Shown: positions 1 to 4,930, counted from the first letter of the stretch. The stretch is 5,026 nucleotides of DNA from Lachnospiraceae bacterium (GCA_003484785.1 DNAD01000310.1:1-5026); one strand, 5' to 3'. Numbers and translations: made by a program. Notes: generated by a model from the sequence alone, not told the origin.

Positions 1-611
1 ACCGATGCTTTTTTAAGCCTCGGGAACTGATCCTCAAACACTGCCCTGGAGCCCGAGATCGCGATGGGGATAATGGGACAGCCGGTTTTGGTGGCGATCT
101 TCATGCTTCCCTCCTTAAAGGGCAGCAGAAGCTCATCGGTGCGGTTTCTGGTTCCCTCCGGGTATACGAATACTGACCGGCCTTCCTTTATGTACTCTAT
201 CGCCTGAAGAATGGTCTTAAGGCCCTGCTTAAGGTCATTCCTGTCAAGAAGGAGACAGTGTATGTTCTTCATCCACAGCCCGAAGATGGGCACCTTTCCG
301 AACTCCTTTTTCGCAATAAAGGCAGTCGGGCGGGTGAAGCGGGTTCCCTGGATGATTATATCAAAGTAGCTTCGATGGTTGCCCACAAAAAGGACAGCCT
401 TATCCTTCGGGATATTCTCCTCCCCGATAAAGGTCACCTTCGTTCCCGCTATCAGAACTATCACCTTAAAAGCGAACCGCAGAAGGGCAAGGGAAGCCAT
501 CTCCTTTGCCTCGGCCGAAAACAGCCCGACTACTTCATATATCAGCCATATGGGCACCGAGACCAACAGAATACATACCACAAATATAAGCGCAACTATT
601 ATCCTGAGCAT
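1..611 (-). CDS. plsC: 1-acyl-sn-glycerol-3-phosphate acyltransferase (PlsC family), C-terminus cut off by window edge
   Basis: Read on the minus strand, 203 codons are present before the window ends. The family transfers an acyl group to the sn-2 position of lysophosphatidic acid, giving phosphatidic acid for membrane phospholipids, at the inner face of the membrane. Residues about 3-30 form a hydrophobic N-terminal anchor (MLRIIVALIFVVCILL). The catalytic HX4D motif is NHRSYFD with H79 and D84. The substrate-binding EGTR motif is at 152-155 in YPEGTR, followed by PFKEGSMKIA and the IIPIAI block near 180-185, which is the family order. All four acyltransferase blocks are therefore inside the window; only the last few dozen residues should be missing. 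The ATG at 611 has GGAG about 8 nt upstream and sits about 27 nt below a predicted start of transcription. The exact acyl specificity cannot be read from sequence. Confidence 0.93.
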   Translation of the reverse strand, partial: MLRIIVALIFVVCILLVSVPIWLIYEVVGLFSAEAKEMASLALLRFAFKVIVLIAGTKVTFIGEENIPKDKAVLFVGNHRSYFDIIIQGTRFTRPTAFIAKKEFGKVPIFGLWMKNIHCLLLDRNDLKQGLKTILQAIEYIKEGRSVFVYPEGTRNRTDELLLPFKEGSMKIATKTGCPIIPIAISGSRAVFEDQFPRLKKAS

Positions 612-644
612 CTTATTCTCCGAATCATGATCTTTTCTTTACTG

Positions 645-673
645 AGTATACGTTATTATACAATAAACGTCAA
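645..673 (-). promoter_or_regulatory. sigma-A-type promoter for the plsC gene
   Basis: On the minus strand a TTGACG -35 box (668-673) is separated by exactly 17 bases from a TATACT -10 box (645-650). Both boxes match the housekeeping consensus at five of six positions. Transcription would start near 638, giving a short leader of about 27 nt to the ATG at 611. It points away from the plus-strand promoter at 707-735, and the two -35 boxes are 33 bp apart. Confidence 0.75.
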
Positions 674-706
674 AACTCTTTTCGAAAAACATTAATGAAT
701 ATTGCA

Positions 707-735
707 TTTACAACCAAAAAGGAATTGTGTATACT
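707..735 (+). promoter_or_regulatory. sigma-A-type promoter for the DUF4234-DUF2752 operon
   Basis: TTTACA (707-712), a 17-base spacer and TATACT (730-735) make a near-consensus housekeeping promoter. Transcription would begin around 742, leaving a leader of about 118 nt before the ATG at 860. That leader contains the hairpins described separately. Confidence 0.72.
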
Positions 736-745
736 TTAGGAGTAA

Positions 746-824
746 TATCCGGGCGTACAACCCGTTGCTGTCACATCCCGAAAGGCTGTGAACAGTAACA
801 GCTCTTTCGGAGCATGACCGGGTA
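746..824 (+). promoter_or_regulatory. structured 5' leader: enclosing stem around two hairpins
   Basis: The leader of the DUF4234 gene can fold as a closed domain. TATCCGG (746-752) pairs with CCGGGTA (818-824), seven pairs with one T-G wobble. Inside are the 36-nt conserved hairpin (764-799) and a short GCTC/GAGC hairpin with a TTTCG loop (801-813). No known riboswitch family is recognised. No run of T follows, so an attenuator of the usual kind is not visible. The fold is by-eye pairing only; it may be a repeat element and not a regulatory RNA. Confidence 0.4.
764..799 (+). repeat. 36-nt palindromic hairpin repeat, copy 1
   Basis: GTTGCTGT (764-771) pairs with ACAGTAAC (792-799), then a bulged A (791). 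CACA pairs with TGTG, there is one mismatch, and CC/GG closes a CGAAA loop. The same 36-nt element occurs at 4125-4160 on the minus strand, identical at 31 of 36 positions and the same length. One of the differences is a compensatory pair change. Both copies lie upstream of a gene and in the same orientation relative to it. Confidence 0.7.
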
Positions 825-859
825 TAAACAACCGATTATCAAGAAGGGGGGAAAGGATT

Positions 860-1411
860 ATGAACTGTCCTAAATGCGGCGCCGAATTAAAAGAAGGCGC
901 AAAATTCTGTGAAAGCTGCGGCGCGGCGATAGAGCAGGCTCCCGCTCAGGATGACAGATACACTGATGATGATCTTTCTTCAGCCGGCGCAGACTATGGC
1001 AAAGACAACGATTATTCAGCCGGTTCCTCGTCATCCGCTTCCAAAGGAACGGTAGTGGCGGGCGGTCCGATAAAGGAAAGAAGCATTCCCATGTGCATCA
1101 TCCTGAGCTTTATCACCTGCGGGATCTACACGTTATACTGGATTTACTGCCTGAACGATGAGGTAAGCTGGACGGCGGGCGAACAGAGCCAGACAAGCGG
1201 AGCAATGGTCGTCATTCTCAGTCTTGTTACCTGCAATATCTATACCTGGTACTGGCTCTATAAAAAGGGCGAGGAGACTACGGCCATAAAGGAAAATAAC
1301 GGCCTGACCACAAGCGGTGATGCCATTCTTTTCCTGATCCTCGGCATATTCGGGCTCAGCATCATTTCTCTTGCTCTTATGCAGGATACCGTTAACAAAT
1401 ATGGAGCATAA
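860..1411 (+). CDS. zinc-ribbon and DUF4234 domain membrane protein
   Basis: A 183-residue protein. The N-terminus is a zinc ribbon with two CxxC knuckles (CPKC at 3-6 and CESC at 17-20), as in zinc_ribbon_2 domains. A low-complexity acidic and Ser-rich linker (about 27-70) follows. The C-terminal part is a DUF4234-like membrane domain with hydrophobic segments near 77-98, 115-134 and 155-175. Two of these carry an internal repeat, ITCGIYTLYWIY (85-96) and VTCNIYTWYWLY (123-134). Function is unknown; such proteins are common in Clostridia, and the ribbon is probably cytoplasmic and binds zinc or a partner. The ATG at 860 has a run of six G about 8 nt upstream plus AAAGG closer in. It is first gene of an operon with the DUF2752 gene, whose start overlaps its end. 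Confidence 0.88.
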   Translation: MNCPKCGAELKEGAKFCESCGAAIEQAPAQDDRYTDDDLSSAGADYGKDNDYSAGSSSSASKGTVVAGGPIKERSIPMCIILSFITCGIYTLYWIYCLNDEVSWTAGEQSQTSGAMVVILSLVTCNIYTWYWLYKKGEETTAIKENNGLTTSGDAILFLILGIFGLSIISLALMQDTVNKYGA

Positions 1412-1796
1412 AGACTCTTTTAAAAACAGGTTAAAAGCGCTGCTGCCGGCATTTCTGTTAATGTCGGCAGCTTTTATTTATATCCTGATCGTAAAACGGC
1501 TGGGCTTCGGCATACCCTGCCTGTTTCACAGGGTGACCGGCTTTAAATGCCCGGGCTGCGGGATAACCACATTATGCACCAGCCTCCTGCGCTTTGATAT
1601 TCAGGGGGCTTACAATGCAAATCCCTTCGTATTTGTGACCCTTCCCTTCATTGCCGCAGAGCTTATATTTGCTCAAATACGCCTTTTAAACGGAAAGAAG
1701 AACCCCAAATCCAACGAGGTTCTTCTTACGATATATGTTGTATTGCTTATTATCTGGGGGATCGTGCGAAACATACCTCATACATTTCCCACATAA
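1401..1796 (+). CDS. DUF2752 domain membrane protein
   Basis: A 131-residue protein from the ATG at 1401. The core shows the DUF2752 signature: a cysteine (C40) before TGFKCPGCGITT, with C50 and C53 in the CPGCG block, followed by the NPF element (74-76). Hydrophobic segments near 14-31, 77-93 and 108-123 suggest three membrane passes. The role of DUF2752 is unknown; the cysteines could bind metal or form a redox pair, which is inference. The frame stays open upstream to a TTG at 1371, but that start would lie deep inside the preceding gene. The ATG at 1401 overlaps the upstream stop by 11 bases, as expected for translational coupling. Its Shine-Dalgarno is poor (AGGA some 14 nt away), which fits coupling. 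Its last 19 bases overlap the end of the opposing radical SAM gene. Confidence 0.85.
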   Translation: MEHKDSFKNRLKALLPAFLLMSAAFIYILIVKRLGFGIPCLFHRVTGFKCPGCGITTLCTSLLRFDIQGAYNANPFVFVTLPFIAAELIFAQIRLLNGKKNPKSNEVLLTIYVVLLIIWGIVRNIPHTFPT

Positions 1797-2614
1797 ACAT
1801 GGTGAAGACAGTTCGATGCGATATCCCTGAGCCTGTAAAGGAGAGCAATATCCGTCGGAGGCTCCGAGGTCATCCTGTACATCGGGAAATAACGGGTAAT
1901 GTGCAAAGGGATATCCGGTGAGATGCCCGCTATCCAGGCCGCCTCCTTATCCATTTCCTCCGGGGAATCGTTCATCGTGGGCACTATCAGGGAGGTAAGC
2001 TCAACATGGCAGTCCTGCGCAGCCCTCATAATAAACTCCTTTGTCTGGGTAAGATCCCCCGAAAGCGCTCTGTAGGCTTCTTGAGTAAAGCCCTTCAGGT
2101 CGATGTTCATGGCATCCGTAAATGGCAGCACCTCCTCAAGCACGCTTAACGAAACGCTTCCGTTGGTCACAATAACCGTCTTTAACCCTTTTTCATGCGC
2201 AAGCTTTGCCGCATCCCTTACATATTCATAACATATCAGAGGCTCGTTATAGGTAAAGGCGATCCCGACATTTCCCTTTCCCGTGGCGGAAAGCGCCATT
2301 TCAACAAGCTCATCGGGCATCACCCTTTCCGACCTTTGTATGATCTCCTCCCCGCTCTGGGATATCTCATGATTCTGGCAGAAGGGGCATTTAAGATTAC
2401 AGCCGAAGCTTCCCACCGACAGGATACGGCTTCCGGGACAGAACCTTCTCAGAGGCTTTTTCTCGATGGGGTCAAGGGCAAGCCCGGTGACAATGCCGTA
2501 GTTAACGGGCTTTATCAGGCCTTTCGTATTCTTTCTAACCCCGCAGAAGCCCTTCATTCCTTCCGGTATGCGGCAGTGCCTGAAACAGACCCCGCAGACT
2601 GCAATACCGCTCAT
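1778..2614 (-). CDS. amrS: AmmeMemoRadiSam system radical SAM enzyme
   Basis: A radical SAM protein of the COG1180 (pyruvate formate-lyase activase-like) group, of the subtype found beside AMMECR1 and Memo proteins. With the start at 2614 it has 278 residues. Cysteines C7, C10, C14 and C24 form an N-terminal cluster (CGVCFRHC, then GFCGVR). LALDPIEKKPL lies near 45-55. The cluster-binding CX3CX2C motif GCNLKCPFCQN has C72, C76 and C79, coordinating a 4Fe-4S cluster that cleaves S-adenosylmethionine. TYNEP (121-125) and NIDLKGF (170-176) are further typical blocks. The substrate is unknown; the partner is presumably the adjacent fusion protein. The ATG at 2614 was chosen because GGGGGAG lies 6 nt before it and homologues usually begin just before the cysteine cluster. 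The frame is open to an ATG at 2683 and a TTG at 2698, which would overlap the upstream gene and add an unconserved-looking stretch. Confidence 0.9.
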   Translation of the reverse strand: MSGIAVCGVCFRHCRIPEGMKGFCGVRKNTKGLIKPVNYGIVTGLALDPIEKKPLRRFCPGSRILSVGSFGCNLKCPFCQNHEISQSGEEIIQRSERVMPDELVEMALSATGKGNVGIAFTYNEPLICYEYVRDAAKLAHEKGLKTVIVTNGSVSLSVLEEVLPFTDAMNIDLKGFTQEAYRALSGDLTQTKEFIMRAAQDCHVELTSLIVPTMNDSPEEMDKEAAWIAGISPDIPLHITRYFPMYRMTSEPPTDIALLYRLRDIASNCLHHVYVGNV

Positions 2615-2620
2615 TTCATT

Positions 2621-2627
2621 CTCCCCC
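2621..2627 (-). promoter_or_regulatory. ribosome binding site deciding the radical SAM gene start
   Basis: GGGGGAG on the minus strand lies 6 nt before the ATG at 2614, within the open frame that runs back to 2698. The ATG at 2683 overlaps the preceding stop codon by 8 bases (ATGTATGA) and could be used by coupling, but it has no comparable Shine-Dalgarno. Confidence 0.6.
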
Positions 2628-2675
2628 GGCAGGGCTTTTCGTTCCCCGGTACCCTGTCCGAGGCCTTCTTCATGC

Positions 2676-4022
2676 TCATACATGGCGAACGACCTCAAAT
2701 CTGAAAAGCTTTACAGGCTCTCCCGGGGATATGCCTGCCTTCCTGCGGGCTATGCTCACCTGCTCGGCTACGGTATCAACTCCCTCCAGATCCGGCAGCA
2801 GCAAACCTCTTCTGTATCCGTTCTCAACGATAACGCCATAGCGCTTTACGTCAAGCTCCGCCTCGGAAGCAATGGGCTCCGCCTCCGACAGAACGTCCAC
2901 ATTTATCTCAAGCTCCGAAAGCTCATCCTCCGTTACAGGGGAAAATCGCGGGTCCTTCGTGGACGCCGATACGGCATTTTCTATGATCTCCCTGGCCAGG
3001 TTTTCATAAACGGCGCTGATCGTGCCTATACAGCCCCTGAGCATGCCGAATTCATGGATCGATACAAAGGCTCCGGCCCTCCTCTTAAGCTCGTCGCTGT
3101 CCGCCTGTGCCCTGGGCTTTGTGCCCTTTGAAATATATTCATTGATGGTTTCCCTGGCAAGGTTCACCAGAGGGTCATTACTTTTTTTTGCAGCCTCTAT
3201 CTCCGCTTTTCCCAGGTCCGCTGCCTTCGGCGTAAATATCCCGATCCCGTAGCCAACGCCGAAGGTCGCTTCATGGGAAAGGATCTCAGGCTTTATCGAG
3301 ACATTGTCAAAAGCCCCGGCCATTATGGCAAAGGAGCGGTGGCCGCATTCCTCGGCCTTGTGAAGAAAGTCCTCGTCAAAATCGAGAAGCTCCTTAAAGG
3401 CCCCTCTTTCCATGACCTCCATCAGCCTTTTATCATATTCCGGCCCCTCCTTTTTGTAACCGTAAGGCCCGTCCTCCTTCTGGCAGTGGGCCAGATCCCC
3501 GCTGGCTATGAAGACCGCTCTTCTTCCCAGACGGTCGGCAACGCTTCTTAAGAACCTCCCGAAATTATAATGCATCGAAAGAGAGAGCCCCGAGAGCCCT
3601 ATCCTTACAAGCTTATAGTCCGTATATCGCTTGTTTATGAAATAAAGAGGGACCATGGTTCCGTGATCCAGCTTCTTATCCCGCTCCCCGAAGGTTCCCG
3701 CGGGAAATCCCAGCTTATCTGCCCACTTGCTCAAAACGAGCGAGAATTCACCGTCATATTTTACGTCAAAGCTTACCTCTGCGGCACCGAAGCCCGAAAA
3801 GCTGCCTTTGGCGCCGGCCCCCGGCGAAACGTGGAAATAATCTGTATACATGACGCTGTGAGGCGAGGTCAGAACAATAGTATCCGGCTTAAGCTCTGCG
3901 ATCCTTTCCGCCACCGTGTCAAAGGCATCGAGAGTTGCCTGTATCTTCATCTCATCTCCCCGTCCTACCTCGTGGACCGCCAGAGGCGGATGAGGAACCA
4001 TGAAACCGGCTGAAAACGGCAT
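2676..4022 (-). CDS. LigB/Memo-like and AMMECR1 fusion protein (AmmeMemoRadiSam components B+A)
   Basis: A 448-residue two-domain protein. Residues 1 to about 265 resemble class III extradiol dioxygenase (LigB)/Memo proteins: HPP at 11-13, SPHS with H55, LDHGTMVPLYF with H120, SGDLAH with H179, and HEATFGVGYGIGIF starting at H250. By analogy with LigB, H11, H55 and E251 could be metal ligands (inference). Residues from about 277 to 448 are an AMMECR1 domain with its hallmark LRGCIG (328-333) and the following DPRFSPVT block. The two domains are separate proteins (A and B) in many genomes and fused here. Biochemical function is unknown; association with the radical SAM enzyme defines the system. 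The ATG at 4022 is fixed by a near-perfect ribosome binding site. It is the first gene of the operon; its stop at 2676-2678 precedes the radical SAM start at 2614 by about 60 bases. Confidence 0.92.
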   Translation of the reverse strand: MPFSAGFMVPHPPLAVHEVGRGDEMKIQATLDAFDTVAERIAELKPDTIVLTSPHSVMYTDYFHVSPGAGAKGSFSGFGAAEVSFDVKYDGEFSLVLSKWADKLGFPAGTFGERDKKLDHGTMVPLYFINKRYTDYKLVRIGLSGLSLSMHYNFGRFLRSVADRLGRRAVFIASGDLAHCQKEDGPYGYKKEGPEYDKRLMEVMERGAFKELLDFDEDFLHKAEECGHRSFAIMAGAFDNVSIKPEILSHEATFGVGYGIGIFTPKAADLGKAEIEAAKKSNDPLVNLARETINEYISKGTKPRAQADSDELKRRAGAFVSIHEFGMLRGCIGTISAVYENLAREIIENAVSASTKDPRFSPVTEDELSELEINVDVLSEAEPIASEAELDVKRYGVIVENGYRRGLLLPDLEGVDTVAEQVSIARRKAGISPGEPVKLFRFEVVRHV

Positions 4023-4025
4023 AAT

Positions 4026-4035
4026 ATCACCTCCC
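4026..4035 (-). promoter_or_regulatory. near-perfect Shine-Dalgarno for the fusion gene
   Basis: GGGAGGTGAT on the minus strand matches the complement of the 16S rRNA 3' end at nine contiguous positions (GGAGGTGAT). The GGAGG core is 7 nt before the ATG at 4022, which fixes the start and suggests strong translation. Confidence 0.8.
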
Positions 4036-4065
4036 TGTCAAAAGCCTGCATTCTTCTTAACATAC

Positions 4066-4094
4066 AGTATAAACTAAATTCCTGAGTATTTAAA
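4066..4094 (-). promoter_or_regulatory. candidate proximal promoter of the AmmeMemoRadiSam operon
   Basis: On the minus strand TATACT (4066-4071) lies 17 bases downstream of TTTAAA (4089-4094). The -10 is good and the -35 matches four of six positions. If used, the leader would be about 37 nt and the hairpin repeat at 4125-4160 would stay untranscribed, upstream of the promoter. Confidence 0.45.
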
Positions 4095-4112
4095 GAGCGA
4101 AGGATCGGTTAC

Positions 4113-4193
4113 GCGACCGGCAGTGTTACTATTCACAGCCTTTTGGGCTGTGATAGTAACGCAGTAACAGTCCACCGAAGGATGAACTGTCGC
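4113..4193 (-). promoter_or_regulatory. hairpin-rich region upstream of the AmmeMemoRadiSam operon
   Basis: Read on the minus strand, a 10-bp hairpin with two wobbles (4167-4190, ACAGT/ACTGT at its base) is followed by the 36-nt repeat hairpin (4125-4160). An enclosing GCGAC/GTCGC pairing (4189-4193 with 4113-4117) is possible but competes with the outer two pairs of the first hairpin. If transcription begins at the distal promoter (4218-4247), all this lies in a leader of about 190 nt. No known riboswitch class is recognised. Confidence 0.4.
4125..4160 (-). repeat. 36-nt palindromic hairpin repeat, copy 2
   Basis: On the minus strand GTTACTAT pairs with ATAGTAAC, one A is bulged, and CACAGCC pairs with GGCTGTG around a short CAAAA loop. 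Copy 2 pairs better than copy 1, because the position that is mismatched there (T-C) is G-C here. It matches 764-799 at 31 of 36 positions. A neighbouring direct GTTACT repeat lies immediately 5' of it on the minus strand. Confidence 0.7.
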
Positions 4194-4210
4194 ACATTGT
4201 ATGAAAATAA

Positions 4211-4230
4211 ATACAAATTTATACAAATTT
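4211..4230. repeat. tandem 10-bp repeat ATACAAATTT x2
   Basis: ATACAAATTT occurs twice without a gap, one helical turn apart. The unit junction supplies the -10 (TATAAA) of the minus-strand candidate promoter, and the pair lies just upstream of the plus-strand candidate. It could be an operator or simply AT-rich promoter DNA. Confidence 0.6.
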
Positions 4231-4247
4231 CCTCTTGCATTTTTCAA
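4218..4247 (-). promoter_or_regulatory. candidate distal promoter of the AmmeMemoRadiSam operon
   Basis: On the minus strand TTGAAA (4242-4247), 18 bases, then TATAAA (4218-4223). Each box matches the consensus at five of six positions. Use of this promoter would place the hairpin repeat and its neighbour in the 5' leader of the fusion gene. It overlaps the opposing plus-strand candidate promoter at 4235-4264. Confidence 0.42.
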
Positions 4248-4264
4248 AAGTCTCGTGTTATAGT
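4235..4264 (+). promoter_or_regulatory. candidate plus-strand promoter into the gene-poor stretch
   Basis: TTGCAT (4235-4240), 18 bases and TATAGT (4259-4264). The predicted transcription start falls at or near the ATG at 4271, which opens a 36-codon frame ending at 4381. Both boxes are imperfect, and no clear gene lies downstream until 4681. Confidence 0.3.
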
Positions 4265-4680
4265 ACCGCCATGAGACTTCTGCTCAATCTGCAGCAGAAG
4301 GGAGGAATGTTTTTTAAATCGTTCAGCTTCAGTATGATCCTTTGGATCACGTTCGCCTCTTTTAAAGAGGATCTTTTATAAGGTTCTGTTTTCGGTTTCA
4401 CCCCGGATAGTTCTTTATAATCTATATTAATTTCCGGTTTCCTGCCGGGTTTCTCAGGACGTATAATGCGTCCGTCCAATCGTCAGTTCAGATGAAAGGA
4501 ATTCCACAAAATTGTTTTAGCTGCCGTGGAGAAGTCTCTGTGTTTTATCTGTTTCCGTATAGTAACCTTATTTGAAGTTTTCTGCCTTTGCGCATACCAC
4601 TATATTGTATCACGAAAAGATCATTAACAGCTTTACGCTCCTTCTGGTCCGGTATGGCAGAGGCGCAACAGGGGGCTTAT
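4265..4680. other. gene-poor stretch with several palindromes
   Basis: No confident gene is seen in these 416 bases. It contains three clean inverted repeats: CTTCTGCT/AGCAGAAG with an 8-nt loop (4277-4300), TGATCC/GGATCA with a TTT loop (4335-4349), and CCTCTTT/AAAGAGG around one base (4356-4370). A minus-strand frame of 73 codons (4258-4479) has plausible codon use, but opens only with TTG, has a stop two codons upstream and lacks a Shine-Dalgarno. It may be a decayed gene piece or chance. Confidence 0.4.
4541..4555 (+). repeat. left arm of a 15-bp perfect inverted repeat
   Basis: TGTTTTATCTGTTTC here is exactly repeated in inverted orientation at 4938-4952, bracketing the small ORF at 4681-4884. 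The span between outer ends is 412 bp. The match is T-rich, but perfect over 15 bases. Confidence 0.5.
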
Positions 4681-4884
4681 ATGGAACAAGTTTTTTACGA
4701 TTGTGTGTTATCTTTTATTAACAAGGGCGCCCTGGTCTCCCAGGGAGGAAAATATCTTTCTCCGATATATCAGATGGAAAAGATCAGGGCACTTTTTGAA
4801 GATTCAAGATACATGGAAGATTTTATGGAGGATGATGAGGGACATATCGTTGAAGTAAGATTTGACAGAGTATCTATAGTATAA
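4681..4884 (+). CDS. hypothetical small acidic protein, 67 residues
   Basis: I do not recognise this protein. From the ATG at 4681 it has 67 residues: a short, partly hydrophobic N-terminus (MEQVFYDCVLSFI), then KGALVSQGGKYLSPIYQ and an acidic helical-looking part (FEDSRYMEDFMEDDEGHI) ending in a beta-like VEVRFDRVSIV. It has no signal peptide and no metal motif, so it is probably a soluble cytoplasmic protein. The start was chosen because AGGGGG lies about 5 nt before the ATG. The frame is open further upstream to an ATG at 4654 and a TTG at 4588, but neither has a Shine-Dalgarno. Codon use looks coding. Only a weak upstream promoter is visible (TTTTCT, 17 bases, TATATT at 4601-4606). A hairpin follows 10 nt after the stop. 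Confidence 0.55.
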   Translation: MEQVFYDCVLSFINKGALVSQGGKYLSPIYQMEKIRALFEDSRYMEDFMEDDEGHIVEVRFDRVSIV

Positions 4885-4894
4885 TTCGGGGGAT

Positions 4895-4930
4895 CTGCAG
4901 AGGGCTTCCATGCTTATAAGCCCGATGCAG
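4895..4930 (+). other. hairpin with tandem GA internal loop after the small ORF
   Basis: CTGCA (4895-4899) pairs with TGCAG (4926-4930) and GGGCTT (4902-4907) with AAGCCC (4918-4923). Between the two helices GA faces GA, the arrangement of tandem sheared G-A pairs. No T run follows on the plus strand, so it is not a standard intrinsic terminator; it may stabilise the 3' end of the preceding transcript. Confidence 0.45.

Noticed and set aside
599..628. Nine-codon upstream frame (MIRRIRCSG) overlapping the plsC start
   Set aside because: It has no Shine-Dalgarno and would begin only about 10 nt from the predicted transcript start; probably chance.
258..695. Plus-strand open frame of 145 codons
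   Set aside because: It lies opposite the plsC gene, whose acyltransferase motifs are all clear on the minus strand; its translation looks like no protein.
746..824. Known riboswitch (for example c-di-GMP, ydaO or T-box) in the DUF4234 leader
   Set aside because: None of the conserved core sequences of these classes can be found; only generic hairpins are visible.
2195..3131. Plus-strand open frames opposite the radical SAM and fusion genes
   Set aside because: They are antisense shadows of well-supported genes, with Pro/Arg/Ser-rich translations and no ribosome binding sites. The same holds for the frames at 3022-3252, 3273-3551 and 3570-4013.
4125..4160. Hairpin as an intrinsic terminator
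   Set aside because: No run of T follows the stem on either strand.
4416..4467. Perfect TATAAT hexamers on the plus strand at 4416-4421 and 4462-4467
   Set aside because: Neither has a credible -35 box 16-18 bases upstream or an extended TGn motif, so they are likely AT-rich background.
4600..4615. Minus-strand extended -10 (TGATACAAT) upstream of the 73-codon frame
   Set aside because: It lacks a -35 box, and the downstream frame has no convincing start, so a promoter call is not supported.
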